Shown here in pieces: positions 1-11,492 of a DNA stretch of 64,000 nucleotides (the stretch's first letter is position 1; each line of letters opens with the position of its first letter). This DNA comes from Flammula alnicola. Taxonomy: Eukaryota; Basidiomycota; Agaricomycetes; Agaricales; Strophariaceae. Made by a program: the position numbers and the translations under genes. The notes beneath the pieces were generated by a model. That model ran no database searches, had not been told where the DNA came from, and saw nothing but the letters and a program-made list of their open reading frames with translations. The stretch lies in the NCBI GenBank assembly GCA_015499995.1, contig JADNRV010000121.1:98840-162839 (forward strand), in the 5' to 3' direction.

Positions 1-1441
1 CGTCCTTTATGACTGCCCATGAACGAAAATAAACTGCTCGCTGGGGAATTGACGTCATCCGCTCTTGTCGGTCCGCTCAATGTCGGTCCTGCAGAAATGA
101 GTTATGAGTAGATCACTACACCGAGCACGACAGGCTCGGATAAGGATTCAATGTGTCATCAACCCCTGGCCGAGTGAGTCCGTAATGATATGAATTCAGA
201 TATATACATCCTCGGCAGAACGATTTCATCTTTGTACGACAGATGGGCAAAGCCATGGAAAAGGTAAAGGGACGACTTTGGTCAACGCCATGCGTCGAGC
301 AAGGACATTGTTAGGAGCGAGGTTGATGCGCGTCTTGGAGGGCTTTTCGCTGAGCGATGCCGGAAGACGACCTCGCGATATTCGCAAGACCGCCCTTTCC
401 CGAGCAATGAGCATGAAAATTGTCCAATTTATTTCTTGACCAAACGTCCCCATCGCTATAATCAAGATGCGGAGGGACCTAAAGGGATGTGAACGAGTTC
501 CTGCACCCTTGGCAAACAGATGCATTGTTTTAGTTGATTGCGTAAAATTGGGGGTCGTATATGCAGACGGGTCAGAAGAAGAAGTGCAAGATTGTGGTCG
601 GGGATGAGGCGCTTCAAATTGACGGAACATCCGAAGAGCATCACATGAATACTGGATAGACCGGAAGAGACAATGGGAGCAAGAAAAGTAGGGGCTGGCA
701 GTCCTCGCCGTCGACCGGAACAGGCTATCAGCTTGCAGCCGTCTTCTGGAATGCTGCGGGATGCTCTGTGTCCGAGGAGAAAACCACGGTGTGTAACGGG
801 TTTGGATACAGTTTGCAAGTCGGGATGATTGTGGGGAAAATCTACAAACACTTGCGATGTGTTGGTCGTTTGATAGAGTAAAAAGGGCGTTTGCAGTAGA
901 GTACATCTAGAATGACAAGAAACACTTGATGTCAATATGAAGAAAGCAGAGAAGATGAGGTTTTGCGTACAAAGCAATGTGTTCCCTTCCTTAACGTTAG
1001 ACACAACGACTTCGTCTGGGCATGATCGACGTGGAGACTACGGTGTCACATCGCATCGAGGCATTCGAATTATGTGCCCAGTCGTGTATTCCACATGGCG
1101 CTGTACGAGTTGGTACGAGTACAATAGCCACTCTGCCACGACAATATTCGCTGAGAATGTGTAGTGTTTCTCTGTACGTAGCTCATGCTAGATGTTAGAG
1201 GTATCACGACAGTATACGGGCGACGTCTGCAGTTATGCCAAATGAGTTCTGGGTATGAGGGTCTTCAAAGCAGAAGAGGGAAACAGTCGGGAGGTACGCC
1301 CGCGGCCGGAGGAAGAGCAGTATGAACTTTTCCGGGCCGGAGGTTCCGGGTGGGTCGCCTACGGCCTGCTGGCAATCCGACTCGGAGTCCACTTCCACTT
1401 AAACGTTTAAACTTTCAGAAGAATTCAAGCAGCTCAACCTA
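1..1441. other. no supportable gene
   Basis: Open frames exist on both strands, for example minus 226-906, but none shows a recognisable family motif, codon bias or a coherent splice pattern. I see no repeat or structure here worth naming. Confidence 0.5.
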
Positions 1442-1690
1442 ATGGCATCCTCTATTTCTCCATGCATACAATTGTGCTTCGGTTCTCCGTCCTTCACTGC
1501 TGACTCTCTGGTTGGCGAGAAGTGTACGAGTCGGACGACAGGCGACATCATGATGGTAATGGTATGTCTTCGTGTTTCCGGTTTATGAGTGTCCTTGGCT
1601 AGAGAGATGTGTTTTAGGTTAACGAAGAAATCACCTCATGCACCAAGGCAGACATTTCCAGGCCCCTTTTCATGCGTATGATGTGAGTCG
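1442..1690 (+). other. possible decayed two-exon gene fragment
   Basis: An ATG at 1442 opens a 40-codon frame ending at a good donor (GTATGT at 1562). The acceptor at 1617 continues the same frame (VNEEITSCTKADISRPLF) to a possible second donor near 1682. The two exons join cleanly, which is why I list it. Beyond that I find no continuation and do not recognise the family. It could be the front of a lost gene or chance. Confidence 0.2.
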
Positions 1691-2178
1691 GATGTTTGCA
1701 TGAGTCCATGCAAGCCTTGGCCTCGAGGCGTCGACCTTAACTATACTTCCGGCGAAGATCAAATCCCGGAATCGCCAATAGGCAGTAAGTTCCATGCAGC
1801 CTCGATATGTTGACACACTCCAACTCTTTCCGTTATCTTAAAGGGACAAGTTGACTCGGCCTTTGTTCGAAATCGCTCGTTCAACCGAGAATCACAATGA
1901 ACAACATAGGCTTGCCATTTCAGAAGAAAAAGAGGATATCTTTCGTCTACTCTACCTTATCAGTGCGATCATGTTCTAGATATACCATCCCCTGCATCAA
2001 TACATGCCGCATCGCGCTCACGAAGTTGGACTCTGAACACACGTGGGTGCTTCGTGTCTCTTTCATACAATACTGCCATGTACTGACTGCATCCTCCAGA
2101 TCCCTTTCACTACATTTCCCCCGGGTAGACAAGTTGGCGTCAATAACGTAGCTTGAGCTCACTGGCACCTCGGCCTCG
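1691..2178. other. upstream region of BTB gene
   Basis: No separate gene seen. It probably contains the promoter and 5' untranslated region of the BTB gene that follows, and an alternative upstream start for it cannot be excluded. Confidence 0.4.
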
Positions 2179-3488
2179 ATGGTCCATATCTACGTCCTCA
2201 ACCCTGCGCACAAGCTGCGTTTTCTTTCCAGGCTGCTATTGAAGGGATCAAAACGCATCTTGAGACAAGTTGGCGCTCCATCGCCGGTCGAAGAGGTCAA
2301 ACAGACGAGAAAACCAAAGATTAACGTCTTTCATCTCATCAAATCCGATTTACGTCACGTTCCTCAGGAAGGCTTGACTCGCAATCCGGAGTACTATAGA
2401 GACGAATCCGAAGGTGGATTCTGTGTGTTTCGCGTTGAAAACACATTGTTCAAGGTAGCAAATCTGTCTCCTGCGCTTTCCGGAACTCATCAACGTTAGG
2501 TACACAAATGCTATCTACTCAGAGAGCCATCCGCGTTTGGAGACATGTTTAGTCTTCCAATCGTCGAGGGCTTGCCAAATGACGCGCCTATTCCTCTTTT
2601 CGATACTGCAGAGCAGTTTCAGGATTTGCTTTGGGCATTATACGCGCTGTACGTTTGTGTTTCTACAGTACATCATTCGTCCATCTACTTATCGCGTCGC
2701 CCTTCCACAGTCCCAGCCAGTTGGCCTCAACCACCGAGCCCGACTCGCCGTCTCTCGACCGCTTGCTCAATGTGGCCGAGCTGGCGAACAAATACTGCCT
2801 TGCATCATACGAGACATGGGCGCTCGAGAGGATCCTCGCATTAGCACAAAACCCTATGGGGTTCCTGCGTTATGCAACACCCGAAGCCTGCGCACGCGCG
2901 CTCAATCTAGCCGTGTTGTGTAACCACCAACAACTGCTAGACGTCATCACGCAACGCCTAGTCGCGAGGATACTCTGGACAGATGTAGACCGCCAGCCGA
3001 TCTTAGAAGTCGCTGAGAGCCGTGGCCTGCGCAAACTGCAAGGCGTGGCGTACTACAAGGAGCTCGTCGCCATCGAGAAAGCGTCGGGTTATGACGACAA
3101 CGGCCTCACGCGGCCCGTCTTTCCCCCGTCCATGAGCGTTGAAAAGCGCATGCTGTTCCTTGCTGCGCACCACTCGCTTAGCAACCTCTGGGAATGCGTG
3201 CGCACGACTGCTCCAACATTCATCGCCTCTGGTTGCGCGTCTCACACAGAGTGCCTTGCTTCCTGGACGGAAATGTGGCAGAGCGCCGGCGTGGCGAGCC
3301 AGACGATGCGACATGGGTCTGCGGATGTTCTGGGACGGCTGAAGGCGATGATGATCCTGTTAAGGAAGTCCATGAAGGAGTCGAGCTCCCAGGTTACACT
3401 GGACTGTACGCTGGCCGCGCTGGAATCGATTACGACGGCGAGAGATGATATCGTCGCTGGCTTGATGGATCATTTCCAAGGGTACTGA
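2179..3488 (+). CDS. BTB/POZ domain protein
   Basis: Exons 2179-2454, 2500-2648 and 2711-3488 join in frame to a 400-residue protein. The core FRVENTLFKVH, followed by FGDMFSLP and then LLWALYAL, is the signature of the large Agaricomycete BTB family (HPEYY...D...FKVH). The remaining 270 residues are the helical C-terminal part usual in this family. Family knowledge suggests a protein-interaction module, possibly a cullin-3 adaptor; the substrate is unknown. Both introns (45 and 62 nt) are canonical, and the first is removed exactly between LFK and VH, a conserved place. The first 70 residues before NPEYY are poorly conserved, so the start is the weakest part. A sister gene of the same family lies at 51847-53129. 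Confidence 0.85.
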
Positions 3489-4362
3489 GTACTCGACAAT
3501 GGAAAGTTATTGTGGTAGGTCAACAACAGCTTATGATTTTTGTTCTGATCCCCAAGTCGTGTTTAGATTGATCCAGGATCTAATCGACTTAGATTCATAT
3601 CTTTATTTGAGAAGCTGATATCTAATCGGAAGGGGTTAGAGTTTGAAAGGACCGCAGCCACGAGATGGAGAGGCGGTTCAGTGCGCACTGCCGCCGACGG
3701 TGTGCGATGGCCTTACTTCACCGCGGACACTATGGAGTGACCAATGCATGTGTTATCCGATGCTCTGATTTCGATGAATATCAGAGAGACCCTGATCTGA
3801 ACGTAGTAGAAGAGCGCCCTGTCTGTTCGACCGGGGTCGTCTTTTAAAATAGTGAGTTTGTAGACATCCTTCAGTGATGTTCATTTCTGACATTGTGAGA
3901 ACTCGAGGTTCTTGCTGATCGTCATCTGCTGGTTGAACTCAGCCACTATCGTTGGCATACTGCGGCTACCGCCAGACTCGGCTTGTTCACTGTTCGTTTG
4001 AACCTCGTTCTCATCAACGATGGTGCGTGTACATACTGCTGGACGAATTGTTGGGTTCGAATCGGCAACGATGCTTACGTGGTAGTCGGACGAATAAAGG
4101 TCTGAACTAGATATATCTTTCGTCGTCCGTCCGTTGATTACGGCCAAATCAGCCGTTCTTCTTTCCACCGCCGGTTCGTCGTCGCGGGAGTTAGTAGAAA
4201 TCTGCCTCTAATGTTTTCGAGGCTGTACAGGGCTGTACTAGGAGGCTGTATGTCTGAACTTCGGAAGTCTGGCCTGCGGGTCCACGATCCTCAAATTGAA
4301 TTTGATATGAATAATGATGCATGCACCATGCCATCCAAAAATACAAATATTCCCAAGGCTCC
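3489..4362. other. intergenic, no gene seen
   Basis: Only short unrelated frames. A GGTTCGAATC string near 4054 looks like a tRNA B box but has no A box or folded arms around it. Confidence 0.5.
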
Positions 4363-4398
4363 ATTGTGTCATTGGCTCCGGGGGGCCAATGACACAAT
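4363..4398. promoter_or_regulatory. 14-bp perfect inverted repeat with paired CCAAT motifs
   Basis: ATTGTGTCATTGGC (4363-4376) is matched exactly by its reverse complement GCCAATGACACAAT (4385-4398) around an 8-nt G-rich loop. Each arm carries a CCAAT box, one per strand. It sits about 65 bp upstream of the TATA box of the small Cys-rich gene, so a dyad binding site for a regulator or CCAAT-binding complex is a reasonable inference. Confidence 0.55.
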
Positions 4399-4461
4399 AC
4401 AGAGTTCTAAAAATAGAATAGGAACGTTGTTGGGGTTGCAAGGCCTGGGTTTCTGTTGCCC

Positions 4462-4468
4462 TATATAA
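4462..4468 (+). promoter_or_regulatory. TATA box of small Cys-rich gene
   Basis: TATATAA lies 103 bp upstream of the ATG at 4571, with a pyrimidine-rich stretch (4489-4516) between, as is common in strong fungal promoters. Confidence 0.6.
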
Positions 4469-4570
4469 GCTCACTGCATTTTACCCACACCTCCCCTTCT
4501 CCTCCCCAACTCCTACCGTCGTTTCGACTTTTCTGTGTGTTTAACCCCCAGATAATACCAATTTCACACC

Positions 4571-5229
4571 ATGGACGCTACCGCTAAGACCACCCAACCC
4601 CAGGCTGCGACCCAGATGAGTACGTCCGATTCTTGCGGGGGCTGTGTAAACGTCGTACCATTGTTCTGACTTTTTTTGTTGTTGTTTTGGTAGAGGTCAT
4701 GAATGTTGGCGAAGCTGCCGCTCAGACCCCCCAGCAGGTGCACGACAACCACCACCACAAAGCGTCTCGCATGCGTGGAGGAGGAGCTGCCAAGGTTCGT
4801 ATCTCGTACCACTCCCTTCTGTGAAAGTCGCATTCCAGGAACCGCATATACGTCACTTTCAAGCGTCATCCTCCATTTTTTTTTTTGCCCGCAGCTTTCT
4901 CATTCAAACTTTGGCCCAGGTTCCAGTTTGACATATACTGATCTGTCGTCATTTCACAGGATTGTTTCCTGGGCTTCGTCGGGTGCTTCTTGTGCTTCGG
5001 TAAGTGTCTTTGCTAAATAAAAGTCGGTCTTCTTGCTAATATGTTGGAAATAGAATGCTGCGAGGTGGGCTTAATTCACTGTTCTTTACCTTTTCTAGGC
5101 ATTGATCATTTGACAGGGGTGCTGCGACTGCGTTGGCGACATCATCTGTGAGTCCAAATTAATATTCCTTTGCGATAAGATTCTGATTGCAAATGTCATG
5201 CAGGCTGCCCATGCGAGATGTGCTGTTAG
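4571..5229 (+). CDS. small Cys-rich C-terminal protein, 85 aa, six exons
   Basis: Exons 4571-4619, 4694-4794, 4960-4999, 5054-5064, 5117-5147 and 5204-5229 sum to 258 nt and read through without a stop. The N-terminal half is polar (Gln, Thr and His rich, with KASRMRGGGAAK). The last 35 residues are packed with Cys and aromatics (ECCEGCCDCV, CCPCEMCC), with 13 Cys in all. No signal peptide is evident. The layout recalls the CYSTM-type and related fungal tail proteins, in which a Cys-rich palmitoylated or membrane-dipping C terminus anchors a soluble head; that role is inferred. Every intron has GT-AG ends, and exon 4 is only 11 nt. A strong TATA box and an inverted repeat precede it, suggesting regulated high expression. 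Confidence 0.75.
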
Positions 5230-6625
5230 AGAGCTACTTGACGTTGCAGTATATGATATCTACGTTGTGCCTCAGTGATGTACGAACTTTCGAATATTCC
5301 CTTTTACCGAATACACGGCCTTGATTTTGTGAAAGTCTTGTAAGGCTGGCAGGCGGCCATAACTATGGTATGATGCATGGGATATTGTATAAGAGGGAAG
5401 TTCGATTCCAATTTCAGCCTAGTACAGGTCTGGCGGTGTGCGGTGATTCAGGGTGATTCATGGAGCCCCTAGTCGAGAGTCGACGATGCACCTAAAAGTA
5501 ATTTGCAGATCCCTTCGAAAGCCGATATGGTCTTCGCTGGATCAAAGACCGTAGGAGGTACGACATTGGTGATTTGGAAAAGGCAGAAAGCGGTCAGATG
5601 TGGATATCAAACCGGCGGTTTGACGATTCCTTTGCTCAGTTTATAGTACACGATGGACGCGTCTTGAGAAGTGATGGCTAGGTACAGAAAAGGAGTAGTG
5701 GAGTCTGCGGGCGTGCTGGTTTCCGAGGTGTCCGCTGACGAGGGTTTCGGGAAAAGTTGGGCGAATGCATCTTGGAGCCTGTAGGGCGGTAAGCTCTTGT
5801 GGTAGAGATATTCATATGACTACGACGCACCAGGCAAAGCTCAGAGTTTCTGCGAGGGCGCAAGGTACTACATATAGCGTTTCTTCCTAGATAAATAAAA
5901 ATAAAGTTAAGAGTGAGGTCGGGTTATGCTATGAAGGCAACTGCTGTCACGCACCGTGCCTGCTTTCTTGCCTTTAATGGCTCCCCGCGAGCAGCTCTCC
6001 AGGTCTATTACCTCCACATCATTCCATTGTTGAGCTAAAAACACACATCCAAGTGAGTTATCGAAGAATTTTCGCGTAAGATGCGACTCGTTTTACCATA
6101 GACGATGTCGTTGTACGCCTGGACAAGACTTGACGATGCTCGAGGGTATTTCGCAATAAATGGGGAAAGAACGGGGAACTGGATGGAAGTGAGTGGTTTG
6201 GAAGCTTCACAGGGCTTTAACTCACTGATGTATGTGATTCCATGGCTTTTGAAGAGATGGTTGTGCAGAGAGAAAGGACTCGGACGAACGACAAATATAA
6301 TCTAATCTAATCTCAACAAATACTCCCACAAGCGTGTGACCCGCGGCAAAAATACACAACTGTCACTAGCTGTCACTGTCACTGTCATGACGCGCCTCTT
6401 CCTTGACTCCAAGTTTGACGACTCAGACTGACACATCTCTTGCTTGACGTCGCTATCATGTTAAACTCTTTGAACAGGTGTGAAACTTACATATTTCGAT
6501 AATATCTGGTCATTTAAGATGATGTTGAACAGTTTAAGGCCGCAGCAGGCCGCAGCGTCAGCGTCATACGGGCTAGCATGCAGGATTCTGGGGCCTCGAT
6601 CCGAAGCCTGTCCTCGTAAATGCTC
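5230..6625. other. intergenic, no gene seen
   Basis: Holds the 3' region of the Cys-rich gene and the upstream region of the next one. The 66-codon frame at 6105-6305 has no support. Confidence 0.5.
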
Positions 6626-6632
6626 TATATAA
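6626..6632 (+). promoter_or_regulatory. TATA box of hydrophilic-protein gene
   Basis: TATATAA about 200 bp upstream of the ATG at 6830. No other start with better context lies between. Confidence 0.45.
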
Positions 6633-6829
6633 CGCGACGACTCGGTCGTATTTGCTATTTGAAAATAGGCTGAGACATAGCAGGAGCAATTCGACGCGTC
6701 ATATCGAAATCAATATGTCATACTCCGTCATTGCCTGCCCCCAGGATCCATTTCGTATAAGAACCCCTCGTTCGCTGGTGGATCCTCTCAAATTCTCCAT
6801 CCCATACAACGCACACTTGAATTATACAT

Positions 6830-8219
6830 ATGTCTTCTTCTTATTCGCAAGAAACCACCGACCCAAGACTCGGCGGTGTCAACCCCAGCAGTGGCTTGTC
6901 TGGCCCTGGGAACATGGGTGAATCGCATGCTCCTACCACATTCGAGTCCGAAGTTTTTGCAGGCCAAGGCGACAACATCCCGTCGTCAACGTTGGGGTCT
7001 AGCCAGGCCTCACGCAGCGCCGATGCTTTGCGTGACTCTACTTATGGCCACTCCAAGCACGACCCATCCGGTCGTGAAACCTCCAATCGTGAGCGCCATG
7101 ACACTTTTAAAGAGTATTTGACCCTGACCATTAATTCACGTACAGTTGGAAACACCCAGGGAAACAACCCTTCCTCAGGCATAGGCCACAGTTCTGGTCA
7201 GGGCGACAATTATGGCCGCGACACTGCTAATCGTGAGTTATACGCCTGTTCTTGTTAATCCTTGAATCTGACTTGCGACCACAGTTGGAAGCACCCAGGC
7301 CAGTTCTCTTCCCAGTGAACGCTCGGGTCTTAGCGACACGGGGATGGGAAACAAATCTGGCATGGGCACAACCGAGATTGGGACCGGCACTCATCACTCT
7401 GGCACCCACCACGGTCTTGGTCATGAAGGCAGGAATGTCAGCGGCGACCCTACGACGGGCGTGAACGCTGGTGCAGGCATTCACGCTCAGCAGTATCATG
7501 GACGCGGGACTGCCGCCGGAGAGGGCGTCGACACGACCCCTATTATGTCAGAAGGTGGCGGCCATCATCACCAGCACGGATCCGAACATTACGGTGCTCT
7601 TGAGCACGGACACCCTCTTGGCGAAGGTAGGAAGCACGGCTGTTCGACATGCATCGGCTCTACAGGTTAGTCGTTACTTCGTACTCTCATTTATTTGACT
7701 AACGGTTTAATTTTAGGAGGCGCTGACCAGACTAAGATGACTACCAGCACCGGTACCAGCACCACTGAAGGACAATCGCCATTCAACTTAAAACCAGGAG
7801 AGGCCGTGGTCGAGAAGGAGACCAGAGTTCATCATGGCGGTCCGACGGCTGGTAGTGGTCAACAATCCAACTTGGGCAGTACCCAAAATACTGGACAAAA
7901 CGTTGGGACAGGAACTGGTGCAACGGGCGGCAGGGATCGAAGCTTTGCGGAGCAGGACGTGCAACACGGCAAGCCCTCGTTAACTGACAAGATCGTTGGT
8001 ACGTTTTCTTCTGTTGTGCTTTTTGTTGGAATTCTGCTGAACATGTTTTTTTTTTTTGTAGGAGGTGCGGAGAAGGTCGCCGGCAAAATGACTAAGAACC
8101 CTGAGATGGTCACCCGCGGAGCAGAGAGAGCGGTAAGTTGTTCAGCGCTCGGCACCTGTGAAGTTCCCTTTGATTTATTTTCTACTTAGGCGGGTGAGTC
8201 TGAGGTGTCGAAGAACTAG
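6830..8219 (+). CDS. Gly/His/Thr-rich hydrophilic stress-type protein with CsbD-like C terminus, 369 aa
   Basis: Exons 6830-7088, 7146-7232, 7285-7665, 7717-7998, 8062-8132 and 8190-8219 total 1110 nt in one frame. The first 310 residues are low-complexity and strongly hydrophilic (Gly, Ser, Thr, His, Gln), with recurring LGSTQ/LGNTQ and HHGLGHEG-like units and no hydrophobic segment. The last 40 residues (DKIVGGAEKVAGKMTKNPEM, then a GAERAAGESE stretch) resemble the KxxGxxKxxxGKxxxxxEL pattern of CsbD-like proteins, known as small stress-induced proteins in bacteria and fungi. A desiccation or heat protectant of hydrophilin type is inferred. Exons 2 and 3 begin with nearly the same codons (LGNTQ and LGSTQ), which points to internal exon duplication. 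Confidence 0.75.
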
Positions 8220-9301
8220 AAGACTCATCTGTTGTTCTATGCAAGACCTTGTCTTTGTTTCTCGAATTAGTCCTTTGTCAGCGAATGTACGATCTTGATA
8301 TTGTTGTGATTCTTTCTTGTAACATGCCCTCCTTTCCCTACGAGGATTGATTATTATTTTAAAAGACTGTATGTACGATGGTACCATATTGGAGCTCTTC
8401 GAGCTCTCAACTGCTGCATTAGACGATTACCGGCAGGAACATGTTACTTCCGAATGGTCTGAGGAATGTTGCCTTCGTGCAAGAACGACCCCTCGTGTAT
8501 TGCACGCGCTGGAAGAACGGGGCCACATATCCACCTTACGGACTCTTTGATCCTCGCCTACCATCCGCTCGGAAAGCTCGTTGTCCGGAAACCCATAATT
8601 ATCGTCCAGGCGCGAGATATTGGATGAGTACGTCAGTGGATGAGTAAGTCAGGATGAATAAATCCAAAGGTGATTTGGAACATTATCAGGAGAAGACTGG
8701 TCTTGGAGCTCTCGAACGTCTTGTTAAGTCGATAGTCGCTTGCACCTGCTTCCAAGTCCTCCAGAGTCGGGACGTCCTGCGAAACCCCATCGTCAGTGAA
8801 GGACGGCAGCCCCACGGATATGGGTTATCCTGCAGCTCTGCGAGATCTCGGTAGAGTCGAGCGGACGGCGAGTCGGTTGTGAGGATGTCATTAAGGAATC
8901 GGTAACATTACCAGCAAGTCTGGTCCTTGGCGATGTATGATACTCGAGTACAAATCCAGCCCTTCTTTCCACAACCTGAGGTTGTCGAAGGGTTGCGGAA
9001 CCGAAGTTTGGAAATTCTCCATCAAACCACAATCCGAGTCCTTCGTGGTTGGAATCAAGATATGTAACAATGTTGGCTCCGAGTTGTCAACGGTGTCTGT
9101 CAGAGAGTGTCACTTGCACGTTCACGAAAAAAAGAAAAAAAAAAAGAAAGAAAAAGGCTTGCACCCACGTGATCACGAGCGCTTGACCTAACTTTGCTTA
9201 TCATGTTTTCAGCGCCTTTCAGCAGGTCCTTATCCTTATCAAACTTTCCAAATTCGGTTTGTTCTTTGCAGCTATAATACATGAGCAGCCGTTTAGACAT
9301 T
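8220..9301. other. intergenic between convergent genes
   Basis: No gene seen. An A-rich low-complexity tract lies at about 9127-9153. The rest is unremarkable. Confidence 0.5.
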
Positions 9302-11492
9302 CTATCCCTTAATATTCCCCTTCCTGCCAAACCTCCGTGCTACCCAGTGACCACCATACCACGTTAGCACAATTATCAAAAAGGCACCAACGATTGCAAT
9401 TCCTATGTACCCAGATTGGTCTCCGGCCTTCGAAAATTAGAGAGACGAGTCAACCAGGATATTTAACGTCTAGAATTCAGATCTTTACCTTCGCCCATGC
9501 TCTCCACCAACGCCCAGCGAGCCCTCCTCCGTGTCCATCGTCGGCCTCGGCAGCGGCGCGGCAGGAAGCGCACTGCTCTCCTATGAGGCCCATAATCGTG
9601 ATCAAGGAGATACTGCACACCGTGCATATTTTAGATTTTTAGATAAGTAATCCTCCCAAGGACGAGCTAAATCTGACCGAAACTGGGAATACGAACCTGA
9701 AAGCGACCAAAATGCTCATAAGTGTCAGGATGATGCTTAATCCGGACATGACATTCATCTTCGCGTGCCCGTCTTGCATTGCTGTATTCATGAGGTCATT
9801 TCCAGGTCCTGGATGGGGCACTGGTGTCGTGTCGGCAACGGCCTCTACGACATCTTGGACCTGTAATTTCTCCGGGTCCTGGATATTATTCTTCGCGACA
9901 GGTTCACTCTCAGAGTTAAATTTCCCATCTATGTCAGGAACATTTGGAGGCGAAGCGATACCCTCTTTGTCCTTCCGTTTGGGTCGCCATTTTCGGGTGA
10001 AGATGGCGAACGAGCGTTCAGAAAATCCAGTGTAGGAGTAGAGCATCATAATAGAGTCGGCAGAGTCAATGAGGGTCATGCCGGCTGTAAAAAGAAGCTT
10101 TAATTAGATGTGTAAGTAAAGCTTATTGTTGTGAGTTGAAGAGGTCCCAACGCACAGGAAGGATGACGATGTGCGAGCTAGGAATGGAAGATCCATCTGA
10201 TCCTTTCTTTGCAAGGGCAGAGACAGCCAGGAGTGCAATGGAAGATGCAGTGTCAAATCCTACGACGATAATCACAAAGAGGATACTTTATATTCATGAT
10301 TTCGACTCACCGAATCCGAAAAGGACGCCTACGGGATACATCTAAAAATATTATATCAGGACAAGGAGGCGACTTAAAGGATGGGTTCATATCGACCTTC
10401 CAAGGTCGGTTTACGAAGGTGATGATGGGTCCCAAGATTCGCATCATAATCATGTAGTTTTCCTCGGGACGATGTTCGACGTACTCTGCGCCCGTTTCAC
10501 CATTCGCCCGACGCCGTGCACGAATTTTATTCTGGACAGATAATCTGATAGTCAACTAACATCGTAAGATGGATTATAGAGTTAAAAAATACCTCACGAC
10601 GACGCCTTACGATCTTCCAGAGAATGATGGTGTTTGCAAGCCCAATAATAAATAGGAAGGACCCGGAAACAGCAGCGCCTATGAAACAAATATCGGGGGT
10701 AAAATAGAGTAAGGAGATAAGGAGATAAGGAGATGTAATAAATTGATCTCACCAACGATCCCTCCCACCTCTCCAACGCCATTTATTTTTTCGTAGATAC
10801 TTGAAGAGATGGCGATGGCTACCGTCTTGAAAAACAAGAAGGTAGAGCATCCGATGAGAAGTGTTGCGATTACTGAGTATTGTCAACTTACCACTATCAC
10901 GACGATAGAACTATGACCGAGCGAGAAAAACAAACCACAAGTGACCGGAAGTTGTCCGAAGTTAATCAATCCTCTGGTGGCGTTATCGATTGCACTTTGA
11001 CGCCAATGGTTAGAGTGGACGCTCGGGACTGAGAAACGCCATATCAGTGAAGTGGACCTCCAAGCGATCGGAAGATGCGGACCTTTTCGAAGCTATTCTA
11101 AGGATCACCTAATATGATCTGCATCCAATGCTTTGAAGTTTCACGTTGATAAATGGAAATTTGAACTGGTTGCTTGATCTGGACCTACCATGGCGAAGTC
11201 CTAGAGTCTAGTAGAAAGAGGAAAGTTTTAATTTTAAGTAGGTGTGATCTTGTGTTGCAACAGAGTCGGCAAAAAGAGACATACCCATGCCAACAAAGAC
11301 AAACCTAACGCGGGTCGAGTGTCGCTATGTTTACCGAATAAGATGCCGGCAACAATCCAGCAGATCGCATTCGCTGCCAGCCTAGATGTTATTTCACCTT
11401 TATTGAAAGATAATTCCAAAGATAACCGTCGCTCACTCGCAAACTATGAGCAGAAGCGATCTTCCGAAGAGAGTCAATCGGGGAAAACCCAT
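9302..11492 (-). CDS. nic1: high-affinity nickel transporter (NiCoT family, Nic1)
   Basis: Thirteen exons: 11437-11492, 11285-11381, 11189-11207, 11109-11130, 10892-10994, 10753-10825, 10593-10678, 10397-10555, 10311-10341, 10156-10259, 9697-10097, 9489-9612 and 9302-9427. They give 1401 nt and 466 residues. The family signature RHALDADH in the second membrane segment (the HX4DH metal-binding motif) is assembled across two exons of 19 and 22 nt. Later motifs include LGHSSIVVIV, FGFDTASSIALLA and LFTAGMTLIDSADSIMMLYS, all diagnostic of NiCoT proteins. A soluble loop of about 75 residues precedes the last segments. The protein imports Ni(II), and possibly Co(II), across the plasma membrane, classically to supply urease. 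All introns are GT-AG; the shortest is 37 nt. Start chosen at the ATG giving MGFPRLTLFGRSLLL; the frame is open further upstream but without another ATG nearby. Confidence 0.93.

Noticed and set aside
226..906. Long minus-strand open frame
   Set aside because: No start context, family motif or splice continuity; composition looks random and overlaps another equally open frame.
4050..4065. tRNA B-box-like GGTTCGAATC
   Set aside because: No A box at the right distance and no cloverleaf arms can be drawn.
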